A stretch of 38,810 nt of DNA, from assembly GCF_001434275.1 (NCBI RefSeq), contig NZ_AZEZ01000001.1:1-38810 (forward strand), read 5' to 3'. Both the position numbers and the translations under genes were made by a program. The notes beneath the pieces were generated by a model. That model worked only from the letters and a program-made list of their open reading frames with translations, searched no databases and was not told the origin of the DNA. Origin of the DNA: Companilactobacillus mindensis DSM 14500 (lineage in GTDB: Bacteria; Bacillota; Bacilli; Lactobacillales; Lactobacillaceae). How positions within the stretch are numbered: position 1 is the stretch's first letter; every line of letters starts with the position of its first letter. Positions 30,476-38,045 of the stretch are shown here, one piece after another.

Positions 30476-31149
30476 TAATTATTCACCCTTACTTGTTCAT
30501 TGATTATTGATTGGAATAACTTCAAGCCATCGGCAGAACCGAGGATATCTTCAATGGCACGTTCCGGATGAGGCATCATCCCTAAGACGTTACCTTTTTT
30601 GTTAGTAACGCCGGCAATTTGGTCGACGCTACCGTTGATATTGTCGTTGTATTTGAAAATAATTTGATTATTGTCAGTAATTTCTTTCAATGTCTTTTCG
30701 TCACAGTAGTAACGGCCTTCACCGTGAGCGACTGGAATTCTGATCGTTTCGTCTTTTTGATATTGATTTGTAAAGGCTATTTGATTATTAATGACCGTCA
30801 AATCAGTAATGTCACAGACAAAACGACTCTTTTCATTTCGAATCAATGCCCCCGGCAACAAGTTCAATTCTGTCAAAATTTGAAAGCCATTGCAGACACC
30901 GAAGACGATTTTTCCTTCAGCAGCGAAACGGATGATTTCTTTAACGATTGGTGCATGAACAGCGATTGCACCGCTACGAAGGTAGTCGCCATAGGAAAAG
31001 CCACCAGGAACCATTACGGCATCAAATCCAGCTAGACTTTTTTCACGGTAATCAACCAACTGAACGTTCTCATTGATGCCGTCTTTTATGGCATAGAATA
31101 AGTCCATATCACAGTTGGAACCAGGAAAATTTATTACGGCAAATTTCAT
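30475..31149 (-). CDS. purQ: FGAM synthase glutaminase subunit PurQ
   Basis: Class I glutamine amidotransferase that supplies ammonia to PurL. The 224-residue protein shows [17 protein letters not shown], the nucleophile Cys in [11 protein letters not shown] and the catalytic His/Glu in GMMPHPERA. Its ATG follows the purS stop without a gap. Confidence 0.97.
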   Translation of the reverse strand: MKFAVINFPGSNCDMDLFYAIKDGINENVQLVDYREKSLAGFDAVMVPGGFSYGDYLRSGAIAVHAPIVKEIIRFAAEGKIVFGVCNGFQILTELNLLPGALIRNEKSRFVCDITDLTVINNQIAFTNQYQKDETIRIPVAHGEGRYYCDEKTLKEITDNNQIIFKYNDNINGSVDQIAGVTNKKGNVLGMMPHPERAIEDILGSADGLKLFQSIINEQVRVNN

Positions 31150-31398
31150 TTATTCTGCCTCCGCTATTTCATAACGATAAGTCTCAATATTAGGATTAGC
31201 CAAAAGATCGTCACAGATCGTATCAACGTCTTTTTCTAATTCGGCGTAATCATCAGGGAAACTCAATTCAAAATATTTACCCATGTGAACATCGGAAACT
31301 TTGTCATAGCCCATCGTATTGATAGCTGATTTGATGGCTTCACCTTGGGCATCCAAAACTGATTTCTTTAATGTGACATATACTTTAACTAATTTCAT
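31150..31398 (-). CDS. purS: FGAM synthase subunit PurS
   Basis: Small 82-residue subunit that joins PurQ and PurL in the FGAM synthase complex. It has the family N-terminus VKVYVTLKKSVLDAQGEAI and LGKYFEL-like sequence (VHMGKYFELSFPDD). TAGGAGAG precedes the ATG. It sits between purC and purQ, 12 bases after purC. Confidence 0.95.
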   Translation of the reverse strand: MKLVKVYVTLKKSVLDAQGEAIKSAINTMGYDKVSDVHMGKYFELSFPDDYAELEKDVDTICDDLLANPNIETYRYEIAEAE

Positions 31399-31410
31399 AA
31401 TTCTCTCCTA

Positions 31411-32118
31411 TTATTTGGTTGTTAGTCGTTGCAAGACTTCGTGGTATGTTTCAACTAAATCGCCTTCGTGCTTTCTGAAGACATCTTTGTCCATTGAATG
31501 ATGGCTAGTCTTATCCCAAAGCCGACAATTATCAGGGGAAAATTCATCGACCAAGATGATCTCACCGTTGTACTTACCAAATTCAAGTTTAAAGTCGACT
31601 AAATCAAAGTCGCTTTGTGCAAAGAATGGCACTAACAGATCATTGACCTTCAAAGTCATTTCTTTGATATATTCAAGTTCTTTTTTATCGGCAATTCCTA
31701 AAGCGTGGATCTGTGACTCATTGATAAAGGGATCGTCCAAGGCATCGCTCTTGTAATAAAATTCAATAATTGGCTCAGCTAATTTTTGACCAGCTTCCAC
31801 GTGGAATTTTTTGACCAAACTGCCTGAAGTAATATTTCTTAAAACAACTTCCAAAGGGAAAACATCAGTCTTTTTAACCAATTGTTCGTGATCAGAAATG
31901 TTTTTTACTAAGTGAGTCTTGATGCCATTTTGGATCAAATAGTCAAATACCACTTGTGAGATACGGCAATCCAATACTCCTTTACCAGGCAAATGTTCTT
32001 TCTTTTTGCCATTTAAGGCGGTTGCTTGATCCTTATAAACGATCAAAACTTCATCTTCGTTATCGGCTTGGTAGACATTTTTAGCCTTACCGGTATAAAG
32101 CAATTTATCTTCTGTCAT
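31411..32118 (-). CDS. purC: SAICAR synthetase
   Basis: Joins aspartate to CAIR with ATP. The 235-residue protein has LYTGKAKNVYQADNEDEVL at the N-terminus, the family motif PLEVVLRNITSGSLVKKF and the C-terminal ILVDEFSPDNCRLWD. It starts 3 bases after the purK stop. In Bacillus purB lies next to it; here purB is absent. Confidence 0.97.
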   Translation of the reverse strand: MTEDKLLYTGKAKNVYQADNEDEVLIVYKDQATALNGKKKEHLPGKGVLDCRISQVVFDYLIQNGIKTHLVKNISDHEQLVKKTDVFPLEVVLRNITSGSLVKKFHVEAGQKLAEPIIEFYYKSDALDDPFINESQIHALGIADKKELEYIKEMTLKVNDLLVPFFAQSDFDLVDFKLEFGKYNGEIILVDEFSPDNCRLWDKTSHHSMDKDVFRKHEGDLVETYHEVLQRLTTK

Positions 32119-32121
32119 AAT

Positions 32122-33252
32122 TTACACGTCCCAAATTGAATTATTTTCGATAGCTTGTTTCGTTCCTTCAAGATCATCGCTCAAGATCGTAATGTGTCCC
32201 ATCTTGCGATTTTGTTTGACAACATCCTTGCCGTAATCGTGAAAATGCCATTCTGGATGTTTTACAAGTTGTTCCTTGGCTTTTTCCAAATGTTGCCCTA
32301 AAAGATTGACCATTGCAGCTGGCTGTAAAAGCTTTATCTTAGGCATTGCTAGGTTGCAGACGCCGCGAATATGGGCATCGAACTGTGAGATATTGCAGAC
32401 TTCGATCGTCAAGTGACCGGAGTTGTGTGGTCTGGGAGCAATCTCGTTGACAAAAACTTCGTTCTTATCTGAAATAAAGAATTCGATACACATCGTTCCC
32501 ACTAATTCCAAATTCTTAGCTAAAGTTTCGCCAACTTGATAAATATGTTGCTCTGATTGTGGGTCGATTGCTGCAGGACAAGTACTCAAATGTAAAATAT
32601 TGTGACGATGAACGTTTTCAATTACTGGAAAGATCGAAGTTTCATGATTGCTATTAGCCGCAACGACCACTGATACTTCCTTTTGTAAATTGATTTTCTT
32701 TTCCAACATGCAAGGACCTTGCATTAATAATTTTTCGATATCGGCGTAACAAACATTTTCAGGATCATCGATCAAAATTTGTCCCTTGCCATCGTAGCCA
32801 CCGCGGATAGTCTTCAAAATCACTGGTGCGCCTAATTTTTCAACGCCACGATGATATTCAAAAATATTTTCGATAACTACGTGCGGAACCGTTTTGAAGC
32901 CATTAGCTTCGATGAAATCTTTTTCAGAGATTCGATTCTGTGTTACTTGCAATGCTTTAGTTCCCTGAGGGACTTGCGTGTATTTTTTTACTTCATTTAT
33001 TGTGGCCGCATCGACATTTTCAAATTCATACGTCAACACATCGCATTCTTTAGCCAACTCGATCAACTTAGCTAAATCATCATATTTAGCTACGATTTGA
33101 CCGTCAGAAACTTGCGCTGCGGGGCAATTTGCTTGTGGATCGAGAATAATTACTTTATAACCCATCTCTTTGGCGGAAAAGGACATCATCTGACCTAATT
33201 GGCCACCACCGATAATGCCGATCGTTTTTCCCGGTAATAACGTCTTATCCAA
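32122..33252 (-). CDS. purK: N5-carboxyaminoimidazole ribonucleotide synthetase
   Basis: Carboxylates AIR to N5-CAIR with ATP and bicarbonate. The ATP-grasp protein has IGIIGGGQLGQMM, VLTYEFENVDAATI, KTIRGGYDGKGQ and NEIAPRPHNSGHLTIE. The TTG at 33252, 5-6 bases after GGGAAG, gives 376 residues starting MDKTLLPGKTIG like its relatives. A GTG at 33264 (380 residues) is the alternative. The gene overlaps the end of purE by 8 bases. Confidence 0.94.
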   Translation of the reverse strand: MDKTLLPGKTIGIIGGGQLGQMMSFSAKEMGYKVIILDPQANCPAAQVSDGQIVAKYDDLAKLIELAKECDVLTYEFENVDAATINEVKKYTQVPQGTKALQVTQNRISEKDFIEANGFKTVPHVVIENIFEYHRGVEKLGAPVILKTIRGGYDGKGQILIDDPENVCYADIEKLLMQGPCMLEKKINLQKEVSVVVAANSNHETSIFPVIENVHRHNILHLSTCPAAIDPQSEQHIYQVGETLAKNLELVGTMCIEFFISDKNEVFVNEIAPRPHNSGHLTIEVCNISQFDAHIRGVCNLAMPKIKLLQPAAMVNLLGQHLEKAKEQLVKHPEWHFHDYGKDVVKQNRKMGHITILSDDLEGTKQAIENNSIWDV

Positions 33253-33727
33253 GTTTCTTCCCACTTTCTAACGAGTTATCGTGCATCGCTTGTACATAAT
33301 CATTTAAGTTCTTTTGGTAGGCTTCATTATTTAAAGCACAGATCTTAGTGGCTAGAATCGCCGCATTTTTGGCTCCAGCTTCACCGATCGAAACCGTTGC
33401 TACTGGTACCCCTGCAGGCATTTGCACGATTGACAACAGTGAGTCGATTCCTTTGAGGTATCTGGATGGCACTGGAACTCCAATGACTGGCAACGAAGTT
33501 GATGAAGCAATCATCCCTGGCAAATGGGCTGCTCCCCCGGCACCAGCAATGATCACCTTGAATTCATTCTTGGCTTCTCTGGCAAAATCCAACATTTCCT
33601 GAGGAGTTCGGTGCGCTGAAATCACTTTAACTTCAAAACTGACTTGAAGTTCTTGCAAAACATCAACGGTATTTTGCATGACTTTCAAATCGGAGATTGA
33701 TCCCATAACTACTGCTACATCACTCAT
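33245..33727 (-). CDS. purE: N5-CAIR mutase (class I PurE)
   Basis: Rearranges N5-CAIR to CAIR. From the ATG at 33727, with AGGTGG 9 bases upstream, it has 160 residues. The class I active-site segments are MGSISDLKVM, ISAHRTP (36-42) and AGAGGAAHLPGM (61-72). It is the first gene of the purine operon, about 28 bases after the predicted transcription start. Confidence 0.97.
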   Translation of the reverse strand: MSDVAVVMGSISDLKVMQNTVDVLQELQVSFEVKVISAHRTPQEMLDFAREAKNEFKVIIAGAGGAAHLPGMIASSTSLPVIGVPVPSRYLKGIDSLLSIVQMPAGVPVATVSIGEAGAKNAAILATKICALNNEAYQKNLNDYVQAMHDNSLESGKKLG

Positions 33728-33760
33728 TAATATTTCCACCTTTCCTGCTTTGGTACCCAA

Positions 33761-33789
33761 AGTTTATCAAGTTATGAAAATTCTTTCAA
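33761..33789 (-). promoter_or_regulatory. Promoter of the purine operon
   Basis: On the minus strand TTGAAA (33784-33789) and TAAACT (33761-33766) are exactly 17 bases apart, placing the start near 33754. Confidence 0.7.
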
Positions 33790-33823
33790 TGATAAATACG
33801 TATTTTATACAATTATTTTCTTT

Positions 33824-33890
33824 AATCATTCGTATTTAACGTTTACATTTTGTATTTTATAGCTTTTAAAATAATAATTGTTCGTAATAT
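33824..33890 (-). promoter_or_regulatory. Two PurBox-like sites upstream of purE
   Basis: On the minus strand ATTACGAACAATT (CGAA core at 33881-33884) and AAATACGAATGATT (core at 33829-33832) resemble the PurR recognition sequence with a central CGAA. The nearer core is about 75 bases before the predicted start, the distance known for the activating PurBox of Lactococcus. Both face the same way. No purR gene is in the window and no purine riboswitch was recognised. Confidence 0.55.
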
Positions 33891-33913
33891 GTTCTATAAT
33901 TGATTTTTTAGAT

Positions 33914-33955
33914 AAAAAAATAAGCATTATGTATATAAAAATATACATAACGCTT
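33914..33955 (-). terminator. Terminator after yneF
   Basis: A 15-bp stem (AAGCGTTATGTATAT with ATATACATAATGCTT, one G.U pair) with a 4-base loop is followed by a run of seven T on the minus strand. Confidence 0.88.
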
Positions 33956-33966
33956 AAATGTCATAG

Positions 33967-34188
33967 CTATTTGTTGTTCTTTTGTGCATTTTTCATTGTG
34001 GCCATCAATTGGTTAAGCTTCTTTTGTGAAGGTTTTTGTCCCATTTGAGCCATCATTTGTTTCATCATATCCGCACTGATTGGTGGATTGTCTTGGAAGT
34101 ACTTCTTCATATACCATCTTGCAATGAAGAATCCGCCAACTAAACCGACTAACAAGGCTAAGATACCGACGATGATTGTTGTTCCCAT
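33967..34188 (-). CDS. YneF family membrane protein (UPF0154)
   Basis: A 73-residue protein with one N-terminal membrane segment ([20 protein letters not shown]) followed by the family sequence [14 protein letters not shown] and the conserved [19 protein letters not shown]. Its function is unknown. The ATG at 34188 with GGGTGA upstream is preferred over one at 34212. The gene follows the DUF896 gene and, as in Bacillus, sits near lexA. Confidence 0.9.
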   Translation of the reverse strand: MGTTIIVGILALLVGLVGGFFIARWYMKKYFQDNPPISADMMKQMMAQMGQKPSQKKLNQLMATMKNAQKNNK

Positions 34189-34249
34189 AAATGTTTCACC
34201 CTTTCCATACATCTATTAATATTACAAAAAAATCGGATCAAATGAAAGT

Positions 34250-34492
34250 CTAATCGTCACGTAATCCTTTTTTACGTTGAATTTCTCGAACTTTTTCAGG
34301 TGTAACTTCATTTCCCTTTTTATCATAGATCTGCATCATTTCGATTTGTGATCTAAAGCTTTCGCGGAAATTCTTCAAGTACTCTTTACGAAGTTGGGCT
34401 TGTTGATCCTCTTCTTCTTTGGTGATCGTACCTGCCTTAGCTTTATGAGCTAATTCGTTGATTCTTTTGAGCAATTTTTCTTGTTCGTTCAT
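34250..34492 (-). CDS. DUF896 family protein (YnzC type)
   Basis: An 80-residue, highly charged helical protein with NELAHKAKAGTITKEEE and RKEYLKNFRESFRSQI, the hallmark of DUF896. In Bacillus ynzC belongs to the LexA-regulated yneA-yneB-ynzC group. Here it is divergent from lexA with 95 bases between the start codons, and a LexA-box-like site lies between them. The molecular function is unknown. Confidence 0.9.
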   Translation of the reverse strand: MNEQEKLLKRINELAHKAKAGTITKEEEDQQAQLRKEYLKNFRESFRSQIEMMQIYDKKGNEVTPEKVREIQRKKGLRDD

Positions 34493-34516
34493 AGTTTACC
34501 ATTCTCCCCATACAAT

Positions 34517-34530
34517 CGAACACTTGTTTG
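34517..34530. promoter_or_regulatory. LexA-binding (SOS) box between lexA and the DUF896 gene
   Basis: CGAACACTTGTTTG matches 12 of 14 positions of the Gram-positive SOS box CGAACRNRYGTTYC. It overlaps the lexA -35 element, which fits autorepression, and could also control the divergent gene. Confidence 0.65.
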
Positions 34531-34556
34531 AACTTGTATTCATTTTTTGATACAAT
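34528..34556 (+). promoter_or_regulatory. Promoter of lexA
   Basis: TTGAAC (34528-34533) and TACAAT (34551-34556) are 17 bases apart, giving a start near 34563 and a short leader before GAGGTG and the ATG at 34588. Confidence 0.75.
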
Positions 34557-34587
34557 CTATTTAAGATATTAACAATGAGGTGTTCTA

Positions 34588-35211
34588 ATGTCAAAAGCTG
34601 AAGGCTCTAAACAGTCACAAATTTTACAATGTATTTATGATTATTTAGATGAACATGGATATCCACCTACGGTCAGAGAAATCTGTGAAGTTGTCGATTT
34701 ATCTTCAACTTCAACGGTCCATGGTCATTTATCTCGTCTTGAGAAAAAAGGATTTATCCAACGTGACCCTACAAAACCTCGAGCAATCGAGTTAACTGGT
34801 GCAGGGCTTAATTCTATCGGTATTAAATCAAAACAAATTCCTATTTTAGGTGCTGTGGCCGCTGGTCAACCAATCACAGCTGAAAGAAATCCCGATGGAT
34901 ATTTTCCAATTCCACCTGATCTCAATCGTGAATCCGGTGAATTATTCATGTTGGAGATTCACGGCGAAAGTATGATCAATGCTGGGATCTATGATGGCGA
35001 CCACGTCATCGTCCATGAACAGAATTCAGCTAACAATGGTGAGATCATCATTGCTATGACTGAAGATATTGAGGCAACATGTAAGAGATTCTACAAAGAA
35101 AATGGACATTACCGCCTACAACCTGAAAATGACACGATGGATCCAATTATCCTTGATAATGTTGAAATACTTGGCAAGGTCGTTGGTTTATATCGTTCAC
35201 AAATTTTCTAA
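34588..35211 (+). CDS. lexA: SOS-response repressor LexA
   Basis: Represses DNA-damage genes until RecA-stimulated self-cleavage. The 207-residue protein has an N-terminal winged helix ([28 protein letters not shown]) and a C-terminal S24 peptidase domain. The cleavage site is Ala92-Gly93 in GAVAAGQP, the catalytic Ser is S128 in HGESMI and the catalytic Lys is K166 in EATCKRFY. It has its own promoter overlapped by an SOS box and ends in a bidirectional terminator. Confidence 0.97.
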   Translation: MSKAEGSKQSQILQCIYDYLDEHGYPPTVREICEVVDLSSTSTVHGHLSRLEKKGFIQRDPTKPRAIELTGAGLNSIGIKSKQIPILGAVAAGQPITAERNPDGYFPIPPDLNRESGELFMLEIHGESMINAGIYDGDHVIVHEQNSANNGEIIIAMTEDIEATCKRFYKENGHYRLQPENDTMDPIILDNVEILGKVVGLYRSQIF

Positions 35212-35228
35212 AAACAACATATTAAACT

Positions 35229-35270
35229 AAAAAAATCTCAGATTCTGTATTTTGGAATCTGAGTTTTTTT
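35229..35270. terminator. Bidirectional terminator between lexA and serA
   Basis: A perfect CTCAGATTC/GAATCTGAG stem flanked by AAAAAAA and TTTTTTT can end lexA from the left and serCA from the right. Confidence 0.9.
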
Positions 35271-35290
35271 GCGTTCAACTGGATTAATTC

Positions 35291-35469
35291 GGAAGATTAG
35301 GCAAGTGCTCAAAACCTAACCGGCTTGCTCCACTCTTTATCCAAAACGAGTTACCCTAGCCAGTTTCCTGTGCCTTGCTACATCTTCCAAATCACTCGCA
35401 ATACCGGCGAGCAATCCGGAAGATTAGGCAAGTGTTCAAAACCTTGCCGGCCTGGTCCACTCTCTATCC
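35291..35469. repeat. Intergenic repeat: two direct copies and one inverted relic
   Basis: A 52-base sequence starting GGAAGATTAGGCAAGTG occurs at 35291-35342 and again at 35418-35469, with about 45 of 52 positions alike. Between them (about 35344-35390) lies a more diverged inverted copy ending CTTGCTACATCTTCC. The element is richer in G+C than its flanks and has no ORF. The second copy runs over the serA stop codon. Its class is not recognised. Confidence 0.7.
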
Positions 35470-36636
35470 TTGATGTTTGATCACACGAGCACGATAAACT
35501 TCGGCAATGTCATTCAAAGTTGAAATTAGTTCGTCTTCATTATTCTGATTTAAGCTGTCACTGTCAATAATCGTATAAGCGACTTTATCCTTAGCGGCAT
35601 TAGCCATGTTTTCGATATTGATATTGCGGTTAGCTAATTGCGTACTGATCTGACCGACCATATTGGGAACGTTTTGGTGAATTACTGTAATTCGATAGGC
35701 CGTTTCAAAACCAACTTGCATATTAGGCAAATTCACGCAGTTGGTTGTATCGCCATTTTCCAAATAATTCATAACTGTATTAGCTCCTTGGACTGCCCCA
35801 TTGGATTCTGCTTCCAAAGTTGACCCCCCGATATGGGGCGTAATGGTTATCTTATCAGAATCGGCAATCACTGGTTCGCCAAAATCAGTACAATAATGAT
35901 TGATCTTTTCGGTTCTTATGGCTTTAACAACTGCACGGTTATCAACGATACCGATACGAGAATAATTAAACAGCGTAACGCCAGCTTTCATGTCAGCAAT
36001 CTCTTTGGTGCCGATCAAACCAATTGTTCCGTCATTCTTTGGCACATGAACGGTAACGAAATCAGCCGTACGAACAGCTTTTTTGATCGAATCGACTCGC
36101 TTGACCCGATTGTTGATCCGCCAAGCCGCATTGGCTGATAGATATGGATCATAACCAATTACTTTCATTCCCAAAGCTAAAGCGGCATTAGCAACCATTG
36201 AGCCAACATTGCCCAAGCCGATAACCGCTAAACGTTTGCCAGCTAATTCAGTTCCATTGAATTTAGTCTTATCCTTTTCAGTCCGTTGGGAAACATCAGC
36301 TTCTGTATGCTCGTTTGAATAATTGTTAGCCGCAAATAAATTTCTAGCAGTGGCGACCATTAGAGAAATCACTAATTCTTTAACAGCATTGGCATTGCTG
36401 CCAGGTGTGTTGAAAACGGCGATGCCTTGTTGAGTAGCTTTGTCGACTGGTACATTATTTACACCTGCACCAGCTCGTACGATTGTCTTGAGGTTTTGAG
36501 GAAATTCTGCTTCAAGGAGATTGACCGAACGAATCAAGTAAGCATCCGGATCGTCAGTCTGGTTGATCTCAAAATCATTCGTGAAAGTATCCAATCCGCT
36601 TTGAGCAATGGCATTAAAAGTTTTTACATCATACAT
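35464..36636 (-). CDS. serA: D-3-phosphoglycerate dehydrogenase
   Basis: Oxidises 3-phosphoglycerate to 3-phosphohydroxypyruvate with NAD, the first step of serine synthesis. The 390-residue protein has the Rossmann motif VIGLGNVGSMV at about 138-148. The catalytic residues are R227 (NYSRIG), E254 (FGEPV) and H268 (TPHIGG). A C-terminal ACT-like domain (about 320-390, HQNVPNMVGQISTQLA) probably binds serine for feedback. Its ATG shares a base with the serC stop (TAATG), so it is translated with serC. It is controlled by the serC leader. Confidence 0.95.
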   Translation of the reverse strand: MYDVKTFNAIAQSGLDTFTNDFEINQTDDPDAYLIRSVNLLEAEFPQNLKTIVRAGAGVNNVPVDKATQQGIAVFNTPGSNANAVKELVISLMVATARNLFAANNYSNEHTEADVSQRTEKDKTKFNGTELAGKRLAVIGLGNVGSMVANAALALGMKVIGYDPYLSANAAWRINNRVKRVDSIKKAVRTADFVTVHVPKNDGTIGLIGTKEIADMKAGVTLFNYSRIGIVDNRAVVKAIRTEKINHYCTDFGEPVIADSDKITITPHIGGSTLEAESNGAVQGANTVMNYLENGDTTNCVNLPNMQVGFETAYRITVIHQNVPNMVGQISTQLANRNINIENMANAAKDKVAYTIIDSDSLNQNNEDELISTLNDIAEVYRARVIKHQG

Positions 36637-37721
36637 TAGTGTGTCCCCCTGTAATCTTTTTCAAATTTATTTAGAAAATCAACTAACTTCTCGACCCCTT
36701 CATAAGGCATCGCATTGTATAAACTAGCCCGCATTCCACCGACCAAACGGTGGCCTTTGATATTTACCAAACCATTGTCAGCTGCTTGAGCAATCAATTT
36801 AGCATCCACTTCTGGTAATCCTGTCACGAATGGAACATTGGTCAAAGAGCGGTCTTGTTTGGCAACCGGAGCGATAAATAATTCAGAATTATCTAAGAAG
36901 TCATATAACAAACCAGATTTTTGTAAGTTACGACGTTGCATTTCCGCTACGCCCCCTTGTTCTTTCAACCATTTCAAAACTAATCCGGCAGTGTATATTG
37001 CAAATACGGGTGGCGTGTTGAACATCGAATTCTTTTTGGCAAACAAGTCGTAGTCGACCATACTTGGTAAATTTTTAACTTGGCCGATCAAGTCATTTCT
37101 AACGATCACCAACGTTAACCCCGCGATGCCCAAATTTTTCTGAGCTCCAGCCATCACTAAACCGAACTTTTTCATATCATAAACTTGGCCTAAGAAATTA
37201 GATGACATATCGCCGACTAATTCAGTTCCCTTAGTCTCCGGCAATTTGGAATACGCTGTCCCTTCGATCGTATTGTTAGTCGTGATATGCAAATAATCAT
37301 ACTTGTTCTGTGGGAGATCCTTTAGAACTGGTAATTCCGTATAATTTTTTTCTGCAGTTGAAGCCAAGACATCGACTTTAACATCGACCAACTGAGCTTC
37401 TGCTTGTGCCCTTTTAGCCCAGTGACCACTATCCAGTAGAGCAATTCGATGATATTTATTAGCCAGATTCAATGGGGCAGCACTGAACTGCAATGTGCAG
37501 CCGCCTTGAAAAAATAAAATTTGATAATTATCAGGTAATTGCAAAAGTTCACGCAGATCAATTGCTGCATCGTCAATGATCTTATCAAAGAGTGCTGAAC
37601 GATGGGATATTTCCATCACGCTCATACCAGAATTATTGTATGAAGGTAGATCTGCCTTGATTTGTTGGATCACTTTAGCTGGCATTGTAGCTGGACCGGC
37701 TGAAAAATTATAAATAGTCAT
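36636..37721 (-). CDS. serC: Phosphoserine aminotransferase
   Basis: Transaminates 3-phosphohydroxypyruvate with glutamate to phosphoserine. From the ATG at 37721, 8 bases after AAGGAG, it has 361 residues. It starts TIYNFSAGPATMP, has SGMSVMEISHRS and FQGGCTLQFS, and the PLP lysine is K195 in AGAQKNLG. The C-terminal VGGMRASLYNAMP is typical. It is the first gene of serC-serA. A Rho-independent terminator lies only 27 bases before its ATG, part of an attenuator-like leader. Confidence 0.96.
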   Translation of the reverse strand: MTIYNFSAGPATMPAKVIQQIKADLPSYNNSGMSVMEISHRSALFDKIIDDAAIDLRELLQLPDNYQILFFQGGCTLQFSAAPLNLANKYHRIALLDSGHWAKRAQAEAQLVDVKVDVLASTAEKNYTELPVLKDLPQNKYDYLHITTNNTIEGTAYSKLPETKGTELVGDMSSNFLGQVYDMKKFGLVMAGAQKNLGIAGLTLVIVRNDLIGQVKNLPSMVDYDLFAKKNSMFNTPPVFAIYTAGLVLKWLKEQGGVAEMQRRNLQKSGLLYDFLDNSELFIAPVAKQDRSLTNVPFVTGLPEVDAKLIAQAADNGLVNIKGHRLVGGMRASLYNAMPYEGVEKLVDFLNKFEKDYRGTH

Positions 37722-37747
37722 AAAATTCACTCCTTATAAAATTGGTT

Positions 37748-37784
37748 AAAAAAAGTCTTCACAGATAAAATTGCCTGTGAGGAC
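37748..37784 (-). terminator. Leader terminator of serCA
   Basis: On the minus strand GTC-C-TCACAG pairs with CTGTGA-A-GAC around a 10-base loop, followed by seven T (37748-37754). It lies inside the leader, upstream of the serC ribosome binding site, so it must be bypassed for serC expression. Confidence 0.85.
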
Positions 37785-37862
37785 ACGAAATTTTTTAGAT
37801 TAGAAACCTCACAGATATCAATGTCTATCTATACATGAGGTTTATTGTAATGGTTAATAAGC

Positions 37863-37928
37863 CTACATGTGATTACGTGTAGACTTGGAGGAGACTGTAA
37901 GGTTTAATTGTTTTTTAGCATTTTTCAT
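37863..37928 (-). CDS. Serine-containing leader peptide of the serCA attenuator
   Basis: A 21-codon ORF with TGGAGG 9 bases before its ATG. It encodes a Lys-rich start (MKNAKKQ) followed by TVSSKST with codons TCC TCC AAG TCT, and ends ATG-TAG. Ser13, Ser14 and Ser16 lie directly at the 5' arm of hairpin A, and the stop lies in its 3' arm, as expected for a ribosome-controlled attenuator. Expression is not shown; the case rests on RBS, position and structure. Confidence 0.6.
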   Translation of the reverse strand: MKNAKKQLNLTVSSKSTRNHM

Positions 37929-37957
37929 ATTAAAGAACCTCCAATTAACTTAAAATT

Positions 37958-37985
37958 ACTTTAACATTATTTTAATAATTGTCAA
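37958..37985 (-). promoter_or_regulatory. Promoter of serCA leader
   Basis: On the minus strand a perfect TTGACA (37980-37985) and TAAAGT (37958-37963) are 16 bases apart, placing the start near 37951. The divergent gene's TATAAT (38011-38016) lies on the other side. Confidence 0.7.
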
Positions 37986-38010
37986 TACTCAATTATTAAT
38001 CTATCATGTT

Positions 38011-38016
38011 TATAAT
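38011..38016 (+). promoter_or_regulatory. Candidate -10 element of the histidine-phosphatase gene
   Basis: A perfect TATAAT, with TG two bases before it, lies 30 bases upstream of the ATG. No good -35 is visible. Confidence 0.4.
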
Positions 38017-38045
38017 GACTTCAAGAAATTCTTTAAGGAGAAAAT

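Larger units (their letters stand above)
37748..37951 (-). promoter_or_regulatory. Candidate serine-responsive attenuator leader of serC-serA
   Basis: Three hairpins follow each other. Hairpin A (37859-37886): AAGTCTACA with TGTAGGCTT. Hairpin B (37804-37843): AAACCTCA with TGAGGTTT. Hairpin C is the terminator. The 3' arm of B, CTGTGAGG (37807-37814), is a perfect complement of the 5' arm of C, CCTCACAG (37775-37782), so B and C exclude an antiterminator. The 3' arm of A, ACATGTAGG, can pair with CCTCATGT in the 5' arm of B. A ribosome stalled on the leader-peptide Ser codons would cover the 5' arm of A, shift pairing to A-B, and so free the antiterminator. No T-box sequence is present. Confidence 0.7.

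Noticed and set aside
33728-33966. Purine riboswitch upstream of purE
   Set aside because: The conserved purine-aptamer core and a terminator are absent, and the predicted leader is only about 28 bases. The A+T-rich sequence is better explained by PurBoxes and the yneF terminator.
37740-37960. T-box riboswitch upstream of serC
   Set aside because: The leader has a terminator and antiterminator, but the conserved T-box sequence (TGGNACCGCG) and Stem I motifs are absent. The only TGGAGG is a ribosome binding site before a short ORF.
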